Origin: Camarhynchus parvulus
Lineage: Eukaryota > Chordata > Aves > Passeriformes > Thraupidae
Assembly (NCBI RefSeq): GCF_901933205.1
Contig: NC_044597.1
Coordinates: 558,001-622,000 of the forward strand
Direction: 5' to 3'
DNA length: 64,000 bases
In this document: positions 53,698-64,000 of the stretch, in pieces
Position numbering within the stretch: position 1 is the stretch's first letter
How the letters are laid out: every line of letters begins with the position of its first letter
Made by a program: the position numbers and the translations under genes
Notes under the pieces: model-generated
Databases searched by the model: none
What the model saw: the letters and a program-made list of their open reading frames with translations, nothing else
What the model was told of the DNA's origin: nothing

Positions 53698-54622
53698 ATC
53701 CACCCTGGGGAGAGGAAGCACTGGATACTGAGCAAGGGAGAGCAGGGATTTTGATTTGAGCCATGATTTTCTCTCTTTAAGTAATTTCTCCACTAAAGGT
53801 CCATGTTTCTTTACAAGTTGCCTGTTTTTTATGCTCATTTTTTAGCTGAAACAGGCAGCACATGGGTGTTGGGGAGGCACTAACCCCGAGGGCATTCCCT
53901 CTCAGAGGCTCTGTCCACAGCCAGGATTCCCCTCAGGAAGGGCTGTTCACATCCCCAGGGTCACCAGCTCGTGCCTCAGACTCACAAACTGTTCAGAACC
54001 TTCCTCTGATTGCCCTTCCTCCCCCTCAGCCCTGGGCATGCACAGGCAGAGGAATGGGAGCTCCCAAGTCCTGCTCTGCCCCGTTCCTGGGTGGGCACAA
54101 ATGGGGAGAGTTGGGAATAAAACCATTCCCTGAGGTTTTACAGGATTCATTTATTTTGTACTTGAACCCTGAGCCTTGAAGAACCCCTTGAAGTTCCCTC
54201 AGTGTTCAGGGGTACCTCAGGGACACAACATCAACCCCAAAGCTGCTCCCCCTCCCCAGCTGATGTCCAGAGGGGCTGAATCCCTCCTCTGAATTCTCCC
54301 TGCCTGCCCGGAGCTGCAGGGAGGATTTGTTTTGGAACAGAGCCAGCCCAGCCACTTGGAGCTCCTGCAATTAGTCAAAATGTGAGAGTGAATAATTTTC
54401 TGACAGAAGATGTGGGCAGACAGGAGCTCTAAGGCTTCATTAGCCCCAGCAGTGGCAGGGTCAGTCCCCTGGGCTCGGTGGCCTGAGCTGTGCTGGAGAG
54501 CAGCTCCTGTCCTGGATGATGAACGAGCAGGGGCTGATCTGCCAGGCTGGGAACACATGGCAGTGTGACCCCAGCTGAGGGACACCGCAGGGCTGCTCCC
54601 TGTGCTCCCTGCTGCAGGAGCT
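53698..54622. other. Anonymous intergenic DNA
   Basis: No gene or repeat family is recognised. Confidence 0.4.
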
Positions 54623-56561
54623 TGTTGTAGTGTGGTTTTATACTTTGTAATACTTTGAAGTAGTTTGTCTTGTATCCCCATATTTTTCCCAAATGGTTTA
54701 TCCCAGACTGTACCCCCGTCCCTTTGCCTGTGTAATCCCTCTCCCTGGACGAGATCATCCCCAAACCCCCACCCTGGCTCTCTGTCCATCACTCAGCATC
54801 ACATCCCCTCCATCCAGAAGCTTCGGTCCAGGTCCTCGAGTGATTAGCCAGAGGCCAGGGGTCAGCCCCCCAAGCCGTGCCCCATACGCTGTCCTAAATG
54901 TCTCTCGCCCAGTACCCATCCCTCAGGGTCACTTATTGGTCAGTAAAATGTTATCTACTTTGGGTTTCCACCTCCCTTTAAATGTAACCTTGGCACATCT
55001 CCCGGGGCTCTCGGCAGGAGCCCCCTGAGGTGTAGGGGCTCCTTTGGGACTCCTAGAAAAAAACCTTGGATTAACCCCTGCTAAGAGTCGGCCCTTTATA
55101 ATCTACCCATGTCTCTGGTGTCTCTCCTGCTGCAAAGGTGACCAGCCCAGGTGCCCTCAGTACCCTCGGGGCACGGGAGAGTGTCTCCCCGCTGTCGGCC
55201 GTGTCGGGGCTGCCCCCCTGGTGTCTGCTGACTCGGGACTGGCTGGGGGTTCCTGAGAGGCTCCCAGAGGGACAGAGACAGGAGCTGAGCCCAGGGGCTC
55301 TGGCGTGCCCCGGGGTGTCTCTGTCTCTCTGGGACCCTCTCAGGAACCCTTGGCCAGAGTCGGCAGATGGGGGGAGACACTCTCCCGTGCCCTGAGGGTA
55401 CTGAGGGCACCTGGGCTGGTCACCTTTGCACCAGAAGAGACACCAGAGACATTGGTAGAAGATAAAGGGCTGACTCTTAGCAGGGGTTTGTTGGGGAAGA
55501 TGAAACAGGAAAGTCTTATAAATATGATTGTCTGGCAAAAGATTTTGAGAATATGGAAACTATCAGTGAGATTGAAATGAAAGCAAGCTTTGAGATCCCT
55601 CAGTTACTGAACAACTGGAAAACAATGGTGTGGCTGGCTGAAGGTAATCCCCCTTTGATGGAACAACACCCTCTGGTTGCAGACAGGCCCAAGGGTCAGA
55701 GCAGACCCTACAGCTTGGCAGAAGGGGCCCAAAGAGGAGTTTTTAGGGTTTAAAATGTAACACAGGATGGTAATGTAATGATTCTTACAGGCTGTCTGTA
55801 AATGCTATAGGATTTGTATCTTGTACTAGATTGTTTAGTGAGAATTAGAATATTCAACACAGAAGAAGATTTATTGTATTGGAACGGGAACTTCACCTCT
55901 TACCCTTTTACTCTCTTATGCTTTGCTCTCTCACCCTCTCATCCTCTCTCCCCCTCTCTTCTCTCAGGCCTGCTCTGAGCTGTGGCTGGCAGCTCCCAGC
56001 AGGGCCCTGCACCCAGGCCCTTTGCAATAAACCCCAAGTTCCACGACCTGGCTGCAGAGATCTCTCATCTCCATCCTGACCGTCCTACCCCCCGATGCTC
56101 CTACAGGGGTTAATCCAAGGTTTTTTCTGGGAGTCCCAAAGGAGCCCCTACACCTCAGGGGGCTCCTGCCGAGAGCCCCGGGAGATGTGCCAAGGTTACA
56201 TTTAAAGGGAGGTGGAAACCCAAAGTAGATAACATTTTACTGACCAATAAGTGACCCTGAGGGATGGGTACTGGGCGAGAGACATTTAGGACAGCGTATG
56301 GGGCAAGGCTTGGGGGGCTGACCCCTGGCCTCTGGCTAATCACTCGACATCCTGGACCGAAGCTTCTGGATGGAGGGGATGTGATGCTGAGTGATGGACA
56401 GAGAGCCAGGGTGGGGGTTTGGGGATGATCTCATCCAGGGAGAGGGATTACACAGGCAAAGGGACGGGGGTACAGTCTGGGATAAACCATTTGGGAAAAA
56501 TATGGGGATACAAACCAAAACTACTTCAACGTATTACAAAGTGTAAAAACACACTACAACA
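54623..56561. repeat. Long palindrome with TG...CA ends, interrupted by an F LTR
   Basis: The left arm is about 54623-55280 and the right arm about 55316-56561, with a loop of about 35 bp. The arms are reverse complements at roughly 90% by eye. Pairs include CCCCATATTTTTCCCAAATGG/CCATTTGGGAAAAATATGGGG, TTGGTCAGTAAAATGTTATC/GATAACATTTTACTGACCAA and CAAAGGTGACCAGCCCAGG/CCTGGGCTGGTCACCTTTG. The outer ends TGTTGTAGTGTG and CACACTACAACA are exact complements with TG/CA. Each arm has an ATTGG, a CTTTAAATG TATA-like word and a CTCGGCAGGAGCCC hairpin. This suggests two head-to-head ERV LTR-leader segments, but that is inference. GGAGC lies at 54617 and, 5 bases displaced, at 56567. Confidence 0.9.
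55489..56105 (+). mobile_element. Solo LTR, family F, inserted in the palindrome's right arm
   Basis: Starts TGTTGGGGAAGATG and ends GATGCTCCTACA. GGGGTT at 55483-55488 and 56106-56111 is an exact 6-bp TSD. The left arm holds the uninterrupted complement (TTGGATTAACCCCTGCTAAG at about 55067-55086), the empty site. A poly(A) signal GCAATAAACCCC lies near 56026. Length is 617 bp. Confidence 0.96.
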
Positions 56562-56694
56562 CCAAAGGAGCCGGCAGTGCATGGGTTAAACCCCAGGGCT
56601 AATACAGCGGGGTATTCCCGGCAGGGACTGGCTGTGGCTCCGCTGCTCGGGCCCTCTGTGCCTCAGTTTACCCCTTTGCAATGATTCCATTCCT

Positions 56695-56872
56695 GCCCCG
56701 GAGCTGCTTGGGCACTGCCCAGGGAATGGTCCCAGCCCCGAGGGTGCTGCAGCTCTGGGAGGGTTTGGACAGCGCTGCCAGGGATGCCCAGGGTGGCATT
56801 GTTGGGGTGTCTGGGCAGGGCCAGGGGGTGGGATGATCCCTGGGGTCCCTTCCCATGTGGATTTTCCCTGAT
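56695..56872 (+). mobile_element. CR1 LINE 3' fragment
   Basis: GGGCACTGCCCAGGGAATGG, GGAGGGTTTGGACAGCGCTG, CCAGGGATGCCCAGGGTGGC and CTGGGGTCCCTTCCCATG. Confidence 0.9.
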
Positions 56873-56929
56873 CCTGTGTGTGCAGTGCAATCATCCGCGC
56901 TGCTGCTCCATGGCCAAGGTGCACTCCCA

Positions 56930-57045
56930 GCCCAGGCTCCAGGGTGAGATCGAAGGGCTCCCATTTCAGGCTCCAGGGTGAGATTGAAGGGCTCCCAGCT
57001 CCCTGAGCTCAGGGTGAGCTCCAAGGGCTCCCAGCCCTGGCCAGA
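56930..57045. repeat. 34-36-bp tandem repeat, three copies
   Basis: AGGGTGAGATCGAAGGGCTC-type units start at 56941, 56975 and 57011. Confidence 0.88.
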
Positions 57046-57187
57046 GCTGCCCTGGGCTCAGGTTTGTGGCAATCAGGCTGTGATCCCCTGTCCATGAGGC
57101 TCATTCCAGCAAAGCCAGCCCTGCTCCCCTGCCCCAGCAACAAAAGCCAGAACCAGCTCCTGTCACCCAGACAGCTGCCAAGCCCAG

Positions 57188-57663
57188 TGTTAAAAATAAG
57201 TTAGAAATGGCTGTAAAATAGTTGATAATTTTTAAGTGTGATAGATGAGTAATGCAATGATTGACTCTCACAATTAACAGACAAATATCATGTATATAGG
57301 ACAAGAAAAGTTTTATAGGTTTATAGTTATGTTGTAACCCCCTTGCATGGTTATCAAGGGACAGCTGGGTTTGGGACATCTGCGAGGGTCAGATTGTCAC
57401 TATGGAACATCTGACCTCCAGTCAGGATTTTAGGAAGAGATCTCCACCACTGGACAGCCAAGAGGGGGTTGATGAACAGAACTTTGAGAGGGGTTAAAGG
57501 GTTAAAAGGGAAAACCTCCATTGTGTCAGACAGAGCACACGGCAGGGAAAATCTTTTGCTCCGGTGCCATAACCTTTTTCTCTCTATTCAGTCTTCTGTT
57601 GTATTTTTGATAAAGTTTAATAAACCTTCCTAAACTATGAAAAGTGAGTAGCTATTTCTCACA
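57188..57663 (+). mobile_element. Probable LTR, family I
   Basis: TGTTAAAAATAAGTTAG at the start, CCTCTATT-type promoter region, GTTTAATAAACCTTCC as poly(A) signal near 57619, and a CTATTTCTCACA end. The layout is LTR-like. There is only one copy in the window, and no TSD or primer site was found after it. Confidence 0.62.
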
Positions 57664-57816
57664 TTAAGCACGTACTGTTAATTTGGGTGCTATATTGTAA
57701 AAGGGGGTAGAAGGGTAGTTATAAGAAATTACACCTAAGTAAAGTGCACTGCTCCCCAAGCGAAATGAGCCAGCCTGGACAGAACTGTAATGGGCCAATC
57801 AAGCACCTTAAACCTT

Positions 57817-58008
57817 TGTGAAAAATGCCAATCACTTGTTTTTAAAATTTTAAATAGTAATTAGATGGTTATAAAAATAGTAATATAATTAGAATAATAA
57901 AAATTTGGACAATTTGGATTAGGACAATATAAGACAATAAAAAACAAAGAGTTACGAACAGTCTGGGTACCTTTTCTGGGCAAAATAAGCCCAAAAAAGG
58001 ACACACTG
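57817..58008 (+). mobile_element. LTR family E, 5' fragment
   Basis: TGTGAAAAATGCCAATCACTTG through CAAAATAAGCCCAAAAAAGG matches the first 190 bp of the E LTR at 5897; it then breaks off. Confidence 0.92.
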
Positions 58009-58856
58009 GCAGCTATTTATCACAAAGTACAGAAAGAACTCCTGGGTCATCCTGCTTCCCAAAGCCTCTCTGTCTGTCTCTCTGTCTCCCCTTATCTCTG
58101 TCCTTTGGCTGAAGCAGTTTCTTTGAACATAGGGTCTTTTTGCGAGAACAGTCAGACTAAACAGCTATGTTCACAAGGTACAGACAATTCAAAGATGTAC
58201 TTTTTACCTAAATCAGAATGGATTTCTACTCTGGATAATTTCCACTCTGTCTCTCACCAGAGATCTCCTCCTTTTCTTTCATCACTCTCCTGTGCACGTT
58301 AATCAGATTAGCTGAAGTTGTTTGTCATGTTAGACGTTAATTGCACATTCTCTTTAGTTACTAAGGAAGGGTGGGAGTGGTGCAGAGGTACCTTGAGTCA
58401 GCTCAGGTCCAGCAGAGCTCCTTTGTGCTGGTTTTGTGGTGCTGCCCCTGATCTACTGCCTGGTTTGCTCTCCCAGCTATCTCAAGTTTTCTGTGAAGCA
58501 CAGCAGCCCAAGTCTCTGTTGTTAGAAACTCTCCTGGCCCTGTGGCAAGTGAAAAGCAACACCTAATAATCCACCACAAACCGAGAAAACCAGAAATTGC
58601 TTCTGAGCTCAGAGCTGTTTCTCTGCACATGTGTCATAATTTTTGTCTGCCTTGGAGCATCTCTCCAGCACCAGGGTTCAGTCACAGTACTTTTGTTTCA
58701 CATCATTTTGTTTTCCATTTTTGATTTTTGTAGATGAATATCTGCAATAAACCCCATAATAAGATAGCTCTAGAGGATTTGGGTGAAGCTGTCCCTGAGG
58801 TGAAGATCCAAGGTGCTCAAAGCAATGGCTGGAGCTGGCCCCTGCCCCTGTTCCTG
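58009..58856. other. Anonymous sequence between LTR fragments
   Basis: No gene is recognised. It may be ERV-derived, since it lies between an E and an F fragment and has a GCAATAAACCCC word near 58745, but there is no coding similarity I can name. Confidence 0.35.
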
Positions 58857-59157
58857 TGTAGGAGCGTCAGGGGTAGGACAGTTGGGACGAAAGGAGACGA
58901 GAGATCTCTGAAGCCAGGTCAGGAACTTGGGGTTTATTGCAAAGGGCCTGGGTGCAGGGCCCTGCTGGGAGCTGCCAGCCACAGCTCAGAGCAGGCCTGA
59001 GAGAAGAGAGGGGGAGAGAGGATGAGAGGGTGAGAGAGTAAGGGAGGCAAAGAGTGAGGTTCCCATTCCAATACAATAAATCTTCTTCTGTGTTGAATAT
59101 TCTAATTCTCACTAACCAATCTAGTACAAGATACAAATCCTATAGCATTTACATATA
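58857..59157 (-). mobile_element. LTR family F, 3' half only
   Basis: TGTAGGAGCGTCAGGGGTAG is the complement of the F LTR end. CTTGGGGTTTATTGCAAAGG (poly(A) signal on the minus strand) and the AGGATTTGTATC complement follow. It stops inside the LTR at about 59157. Confidence 0.9.
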
Positions 59158-59535
59158 GTCTTTTATTTCAAACAACACCACTAAGAGGTGCTTTGATGAG
59201 TGAGGCTGTGTTTTAAAAGAGAAATAAGGTTTTTTCCTTGCAGTTCTGGGGATTCGGATTACCTTGTGGGAAGGTTGCTGTGGATTTACCCTGCAAAGGT
59301 CAGGACAGGCTGAGCAGTGACGGAGGTGTTGGTTAAAGTTGTGCTGGGCAGGGCAGGGTCCCCAGTCGAGCCTTTTGTGAGTCCTGGTGGGAGGATCCTC
59401 CCTGGAACCACTCCTTCCCTGGCAGTTTTTGATCCGAGCTCGGAAGGGTCCCACTCTCCCTGGGCAGGGAGGGCAGACAGACCTGCTCCCCTCTGGGCAC
59501 CTCACAGAGCAATTCCTCCTTGGCAGCTGCTCTGC
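59158..59535. other. Anonymous sequence
   Basis: Nothing is recognised. Confidence 0.35.
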
Positions 59536-60326
59536 TGTCACCATCATCACCACTTCTGGAAAAACCCTCTTGCCCAGGATTCTTCTCCTGGGAAGCTGAG
59601 AAGTGTGACCCTGTTCACAGGAGTCTCAGGTTGAGGGAAGAGATGAGGATCTGACTCCATGTTTCAGAAGGCTGATTTATTATTTTATGATATATATTAC
59701 ATTAAAACTATACTAAAAGAATAGAAGAAAGGATTTCATCAGAAGGCTGGCTAAGAATAGAACAAAGGCTTGTGACTGACTGAGACAGTCTGGACAGCTG
59801 GACTGTGATTGGCCATTAATTAGAAACAACCACATGAGACCAATCACAGATGCACCTGTTGCATTCCACAGCAGCAGATAATCATTGTTTACATTTTGTT
59901 CCTGAGGCCTCTCAGCTTCTCAGGAGAAAAAATCCTAAGGAAAGGATTTTTCAGAAAATATCATGGCTACAGAGAAGCCTCAGAGAAAAAGGAAAAAATA
60001 TTATCTCATTTGTTTCTCCTGTGTTTTGCTGCTTTGGAATGTGGTTGGCGATTATTTATCCAACTGGTCATTGTTTCATTGGTTTCATGTGAATTGTTTT
60101 AACTTAATGACCAATCACTGTCAGCTGTCTCAGACTCTGGAAGGAGTCACAAGTTTTCATCACTATCTTTTAGCCTTCTGTCTGTATCCTTTCTCTATTC
60201 TTTAGTATAGTTTTAGCATAGCATTCTTTAATATAATATAGATCATAAAATAATAAATCAGCCTTCTATGAACACGGAGTCAGATTCATAATTTCCTTCC
60301 TTCAATGGGTGTCCCAGCAAACATCA
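59536..60326 (+). mobile_element. LTR family C, split by a nested B LTR
   Basis: 59536-59604 is the C LTR start (TGTCACCATCATC, GGATTCTTCTCCTGGGAAGC). The C LTR resumes at 59972/59978 (GAGAAGCCTCAGAGAAAAAGG) and runs to CCCAGCAAACATCA at 60326, with GTATAGTTTTAGCATAGC and AATAATAAATCAGCC. Without the nested element it is about 418 bp, the same as the intact C copy. Confidence 0.93.
59605..59971 (-). mobile_element. Solo LTR, family B, nested in LTR C, exact 6-bp TSD
   Basis: GAGAAG lies at 59599-59604 and 59972-59977, an exact TSD made from C-LTR sequence. The body matches the other B copies (AACCACATGAGACCAATCAC, GCATTCCACAGCAGCAGAT, CTGAGGCCTCTCAGCTTCTC). Confidence 0.96.
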
Positions 60327-60499
60327 CTGCTACCCTGGGTCGGGGCTGTTCCCATGGGCAGCAGAAAAAAGGGATTTCTGTGTCCATGGGCAGGGCTGGG
60401 CTGGGATCTCACTGGGATCCCAAGGAATGAGGTACAGCAGCACTGCTCCCTGCTTTGGGGGGAAAGGAGGATATGGGAATAGACATTGGGGATAAATCC

Positions 60500-60976
60500 T
60501 TCCCTGGCACAGGGTGCCCAGAGCAGCTGGGGCTGCCCCTGCATCCCTGGCAGTGCCCAAGGCCAGGCTGGATGGGGTTGGAGCAGCCTGGGACAGTGGG
60601 AGGTGTCCCTGCCATGGCAGGGGTGGCACTGGGGGGGATTTAAGGTCCTGTTGCAATAGGACACAAAATGAACAACACACACGCTGAAACCGCCAAGGTA
60701 AAAAAAAAATGGAGATTTATTTCTTGACCTCAATATTTATAGAATTCCAAAGGTGACCAAGGATTGGAGAACGAAATTGCCAACCTCTCCAACCACACTG
60801 GTCAAACCAACAGTCCATCAAATTTCTCCTCCTCCAGAAAGAAATGCAAAAACAAACATTATTTACATGGAAAGTGTGTGAGAAATTCCATTACAAAAAG
60901 GTAAACATCAGAAGGCTTAGAAGAACTTGAGAACAGGGTGACAAGGTCCCTCCCAACCCAAACCATTCTGGAATTC
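60500..60976 (+). mobile_element. CR1 LINE 3' end, split by a J LTR
   Basis: 60500-60648 carries GGCACAGGGTGCCCAGAGCAG through GGGATTTAAGGTCC. The CR1 end resumes after the LTR as AGGTCCCTCCCAACCCAAACC and CATTCTGGAATTCC (60944-60976). Joining the two gives the normal CR1 order. Confidence 0.93.
60649..60943 (-). mobile_element. Solo LTR, family J, inserted in CR1, exact 6-bp TSD
   Basis: TGTTGCAATAGG to GGGTGACA (plus-strand reading), flanked by AGGTCC at 60643-60648 and 60944-60949. On the minus strand it has CTATAAATATTGAGG (TATA) and AAGAAATAAATCTCC (poly(A) signal). Length is 295 bp. Confidence 0.95.
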
Positions 60977-61845
60977 CCTGAAGGTGTGGGGTAGGACATC
61001 CCTACCAAGGTTTACCCCACCACCCTGAGTAGGGAACAAATTGGAATAAATCTCTATCTGAAGGGAGCAGCTGCTCCTCATGGAAAGAGAAGCTCTGTAA
61101 AGACTCAGGCAACAGAACGAAGCTACTTTGGAAATTAAGGACAATTCAATGAAATGTAGTTATTCACCACTAATTTTCTGACCTTCTCTCATTAAAGAAA
61201 TGTTTGAGACATCACAATGAGAAGCAGAAGTGGTGCCACAAGAGATGGATGAGGAATTCTAGGGATCAGTAAACAGCTGAAGAGCACCTCGGTGCTCACA
61301 TGTCCTGGTTAGCAGGTCTGAGTAATGAGGAAACTTGTAAAAATTAAACTGTGGGTTGTTTGTGCCACAATGATTAAAAAAAGAAGAGTCAAACAGTTGG
61401 TGAATTTATATGCAATGAATAAATGAATCAGTTCTATTTTCTCCAGAGGAATCAAAGCAAACAAGAGAAGGGCTCTGTATCTGTGCACACAGCATTGTTT
61501 TCAAACCTCAGCTGTTACAAAGCAGAAAATATTTGCAATGGGGAGAACAATTTGAGAAATTAAATCTCTGTGGGAGGGGGAGTTTGCAGTTCTGCCGCTC
61601 TCCTGATATCAGGAAAGCCCATCAGGATTTTGTCTTGGTGTGGGGAGCAGAAGGAAATGAGAATGTCAGGGGAGGACAGCACCTGGAGGAGGAATTATTG
61701 CTTCATTGTCTCCTGCAATGCCTCTAATGGATCCTCTGGGAATGGGAGCTACAAAATCAGCCTGTAGCACAGGGATGGGGTTATTACTCCGTGTCCAATT
61801 AAATGTTTGATGATTTGTTAGGGGCCATGGTCCTGCCTTGGCCAG
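60977..61845. other. Anonymous sequence
   Basis: No gene or repeat family is recognised. Confidence 0.4.
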
Positions 61846-61965
61846 GGCGCCCTGTGGGGCTGTGGGGGCTCAGGGACATTCCTGTGGGGGGACTCAGTGA
61901 CATTCCTGTGGGGGGCTCAGGGACATTCCTGTGGGGGCTCAGGGATATTCCAGCCTGGGGGGGCT
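61846..61965. repeat. About 27-bp G-rich tandem repeat, four copies
   Basis: CCTGTGGGGGGCTCAGGGAC plus ATT recurs four to five times. Confidence 0.9.
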
Positions 61966-62312
61966 CAGCTCAGGAACAGGAATTTTGGAGGAGATGCCAG
62001 GTTTATGCCTTTGGTACCTTCCAGTGTGGGGGACCTTGGCACAGTGGGAGTGTTCAGCCCTGAGAGCCTGCCCTGACCCCTTCCCCACCACCTGGAATCA
62101 GTGTTCAGCTCCCAGTTAAAACCAGTTCTAGACTGGAGCCCAACCTGGGCTCCCCACACTGCTCCTGGGCAGGTGGAGCCTTTTGGAAATTGCTCTTGGA
62201 TCATGCACAGGGCATCAGCCTTGATCCCAGCACAAGGAATATCCTCCAGGATGAGGTCTGGGATAAAGCAGACCCATCCTGGCCTCTGTGATGCTCTTGG
62301 GCAAACCCCTGA

Positions 62313-62420
62313 GGCACAAGCTGTTCCCAGAGCCCACGGGCTGATCCCAGAGCCCACGGGCTGATCCTGGTCCCAGAGCCCACGGGCTGATCCCAAAGCC
62401 CACAGGCTGATCCTGATCCC
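62313..62420. repeat. 20-26-bp tandem repeat, four to five copies
   Basis: CAGAGCCCACGGGCTGATCC recurs with short CTGGTC insertions. Confidence 0.9.
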
Positions 62421-62699
62421 TGTCCCTGGCTGAGGACATGTGAGCATCCCTTGTTCCCTCCTTGTACAACGTTTGCATGAAAACCCCACCACCACCACAA
62501 CTGTCCAGTGCTGCGGACAGACTGCTCCCAGCTCCTTCCCAGTGCCCCAGGCAGCACAGGGCCTGTGGAGATGTTCCCATTTTTCTCCTCACACTGCCTG
62601 GCTGCCTTGGCCAGCTTGGCAAACCCTTCCCTTTGCCTGCTCTGTTTGCTGTGAAGCAGGAACAGATTGTGATGGCAGCAGACAGCAGAGCTGACAGCT

Positions 62700-62985
62700 C
62701 TCAGCTCCCCCAGCTGCCTCAGCTCCTTCAGCTCTCCCAGCTCCCTCAGCATCCTCATCTCCCTCATCTCCCTCTCCTTTCTCATCTCCCTCACCTCCCT
62801 CATCTCCCTCTCCTCTCTCATCTCCCTCAGCTCCTTCATCTCCATCTCCCCCTCTTCTCTCAGCTCCCCCAGCTCCCTCAGCATCCTTATCTACCTCATC
62901 TCCTTCATCTCCTTCATCTCCCTCATCTCCCTCATCTCCTTCTCCTCTCTCATCTCCCTCTCCTCTCCCAGCTCTCTCAGCCTTG
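62700..62985. repeat. Polypyrimidine 9-bp repeat tract
   Basis: Nearly 290 bp of CTCCCTCAT/CTCCCTCAG-type nonamers, almost free of purines other than single A or G per unit. Open frames encode LPQL or REMRE repeats, not genes. Confidence 0.93.
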
Positions 62986-63115
62986 TTTATGAATTAAGCT
63001 AATTTTTCCAGCGCCCACAGTGCCATCCTAGGAACCCTTTGGAGCTGCTCAGCTCCATCCCAGCACCACCCAAATCCTTCATGCCCACACATGGAGCTCC
63101 CAGTTCCTTCTTTTC

Positions 63116-63298
63116 CACAGAATCCCAGAATGCTTTGCCTTGGAAGGGACCTTGATGATGATTTTGTGATTTTGTTCCAGCCCTGCCACGGCAGGGACAC
63201 CTCCCACTGTCCCAGGTGCCCCAAGCCCCAGAGCCCAGCCTGGCCTCGGGCACTGCCACGGATGCAGGGGCAGCCCCAGCTGCTCTGGAATCTGCTGC
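63116..63298 (-). mobile_element. CR1 LINE 3' end
   Basis: CAGAATCCCAGAATGC, CTTGGAAGGGACCTTGATG, CGGCAGGGACACCTCCCAC and GCACTGCCACGGATGCAGGG. Confidence 0.9.
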
Positions 63299-64000
63299 AT
63301 TCCCTTCCCTGCAGGGGGAAGGGTGGCAAACCCTGAGGGCTCTGACTCTCCATGGCACAGGAATTCTCATCTCTTCTTGGGCTGCTTTGCCATCCCCCAC
63401 AGTCCCATCCCTCCCTGGCAGGGTCAGGAGAAGGGGCTGGATGGGATGAGAGCATGGGAGAGGCAGGAGGAGCCAGGAATGTTCCAGAGCCCCAGCACAG
63501 GAGGAGATGCTCCAGGCATGCCAAAATGAAGCCTAATTAAAATGAATGAGAATTATTTTTATCTCCTTAAACAATTGTACGATCACATTTTAATTAAAAT
63601 AATGTTAAAACATTTCTCTCTTTTTTTGGATTTTGCTAATGTAGATGCTCATGGCCTTATCACAAATAGACAAAGAGCCTGGAAGGACTTTTCCTTTTCC
63701 TAAGAGGCTTTTAGTGGCAGTAAATTAAGATCTATGGATATGTGTGAGGAGAATGGGCATGAAAACATCCCTGAGTCTGTGTCTGGCTGAGGTTTTATTT
63801 TCTCCTTCCCATCCTTTAACTGGATTTTGATGTTGTGAAGTTGTTCCTGCACACAGAGCTCTTGGCTGAGAGAGAATTGATGCTCTGGGGCAGCACTGAG
63901 CTCCTGGGAGGCTCCTTGCACCTTTTCCAGCTCCTTTTAGGGAGGTTCTGAGCCCTGTGGGCACCAAATCCTGCTGGGATTCCTCCTCTGTTCCTCAGGA
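63299..64000. other. Anonymous sequence; AT-rich unique block at 63530-63790
   Basis: The block with TTTTAATTAAAATAATG and neighbouring TAAT words does not resemble any LTR family here. It may be conserved noncoding DNA; I cannot test that. Confidence 0.35.

Noticed and set aside
57664..57816. Primer binding site after LTR I
   Set aside because: No TGG-start sequence complementary to a tRNA 3' end immediately follows the LTR.

Overview
This looks like nuclear DNA from a bird, most likely a passerine (songbird). The case rests on many 5'-truncated CR1 LINE tails, a dense population of ERV-type solo LTRs of the kind that expanded in songbirds, and abundant GC-rich minisatellites. The exact species and chromosome cannot be read from the sequence. 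I find no protein-coding gene that I can support. The long open frames all fall in tandem repeats, CR1 tails or LTRs, or are unremarkable. I saw no convincing gag, pol or env coding sequence. The window therefore reads as an intergenic (or possibly large intronic) repeat-rich stretch. By adding up my own intervals, about 16 kb is LTR-derived, about 4 kb is CR1 and 4-5 kb is tandem repeat. The rest is anonymous unique sequence.

I grouped the LTRs into families by comparing copies with each other inside the window. The letters A to M are my labels, not database names. Several copies have target-site duplications (TSDs) that fix their ends exactly. Six-base TSDs: family B at 33916-34287 (GGGCAC), 36278-36661 (GAATCC) and 59605-59971 (GAGAAG); family C at 21817-22234 (GGGTGG); family F at 55489-56105 (GGGGTT); family J at 60649-60943 (AGGTCC). 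Five-base TSDs: family E at 5897-6523 (ATCAG) and family G at 23729-24542 (GACCC). One partial provirus remains at 5403-5784, an LTR followed by a tRNA-Lys-type primer binding site.

Layout: 1-5 kb has CR1, a TTCC array and unique DNA. 5-9.7 kb has an ERV remnant, an E LTR, 21-bp and 71-bp tandem repeats and a D LTR. 9.7-12.7 kb is anonymous. 12.7-20.8 kb has LTRs A, D, a chimeric F/E and F, one copy of an inverted duplication, and minisatellites. 21.5-24.5 kb has LTRs C and G. 24.5-31 kb has LTRs J, B2 and L and a GGAA array. 32-40.4 kb is a cluster of B and H LTRs. 40.5-48 kb has A, B2 and D LTRs and the second copy of the inverted duplication. 48-50 kb is minisatellite-rich. 51-60.9 kb holds a large palindrome and several nested insertions. 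61-64 kb is mostly unique with three small minisatellites.

The two most unusual objects are: (1) the G-family LTR at 23729-24542, whose U5 end is duplicated around a full-length tRNA-Lys copy carrying the post-transcriptional CCA, which suggests the reverse-transcription primer was copied into the LTR; (2) a palindrome with 5'-TG/CA-3' ends at 54623-56561 (arms about 650 bp), in which one arm carries an F LTR while the other arm preserves the matching empty site.
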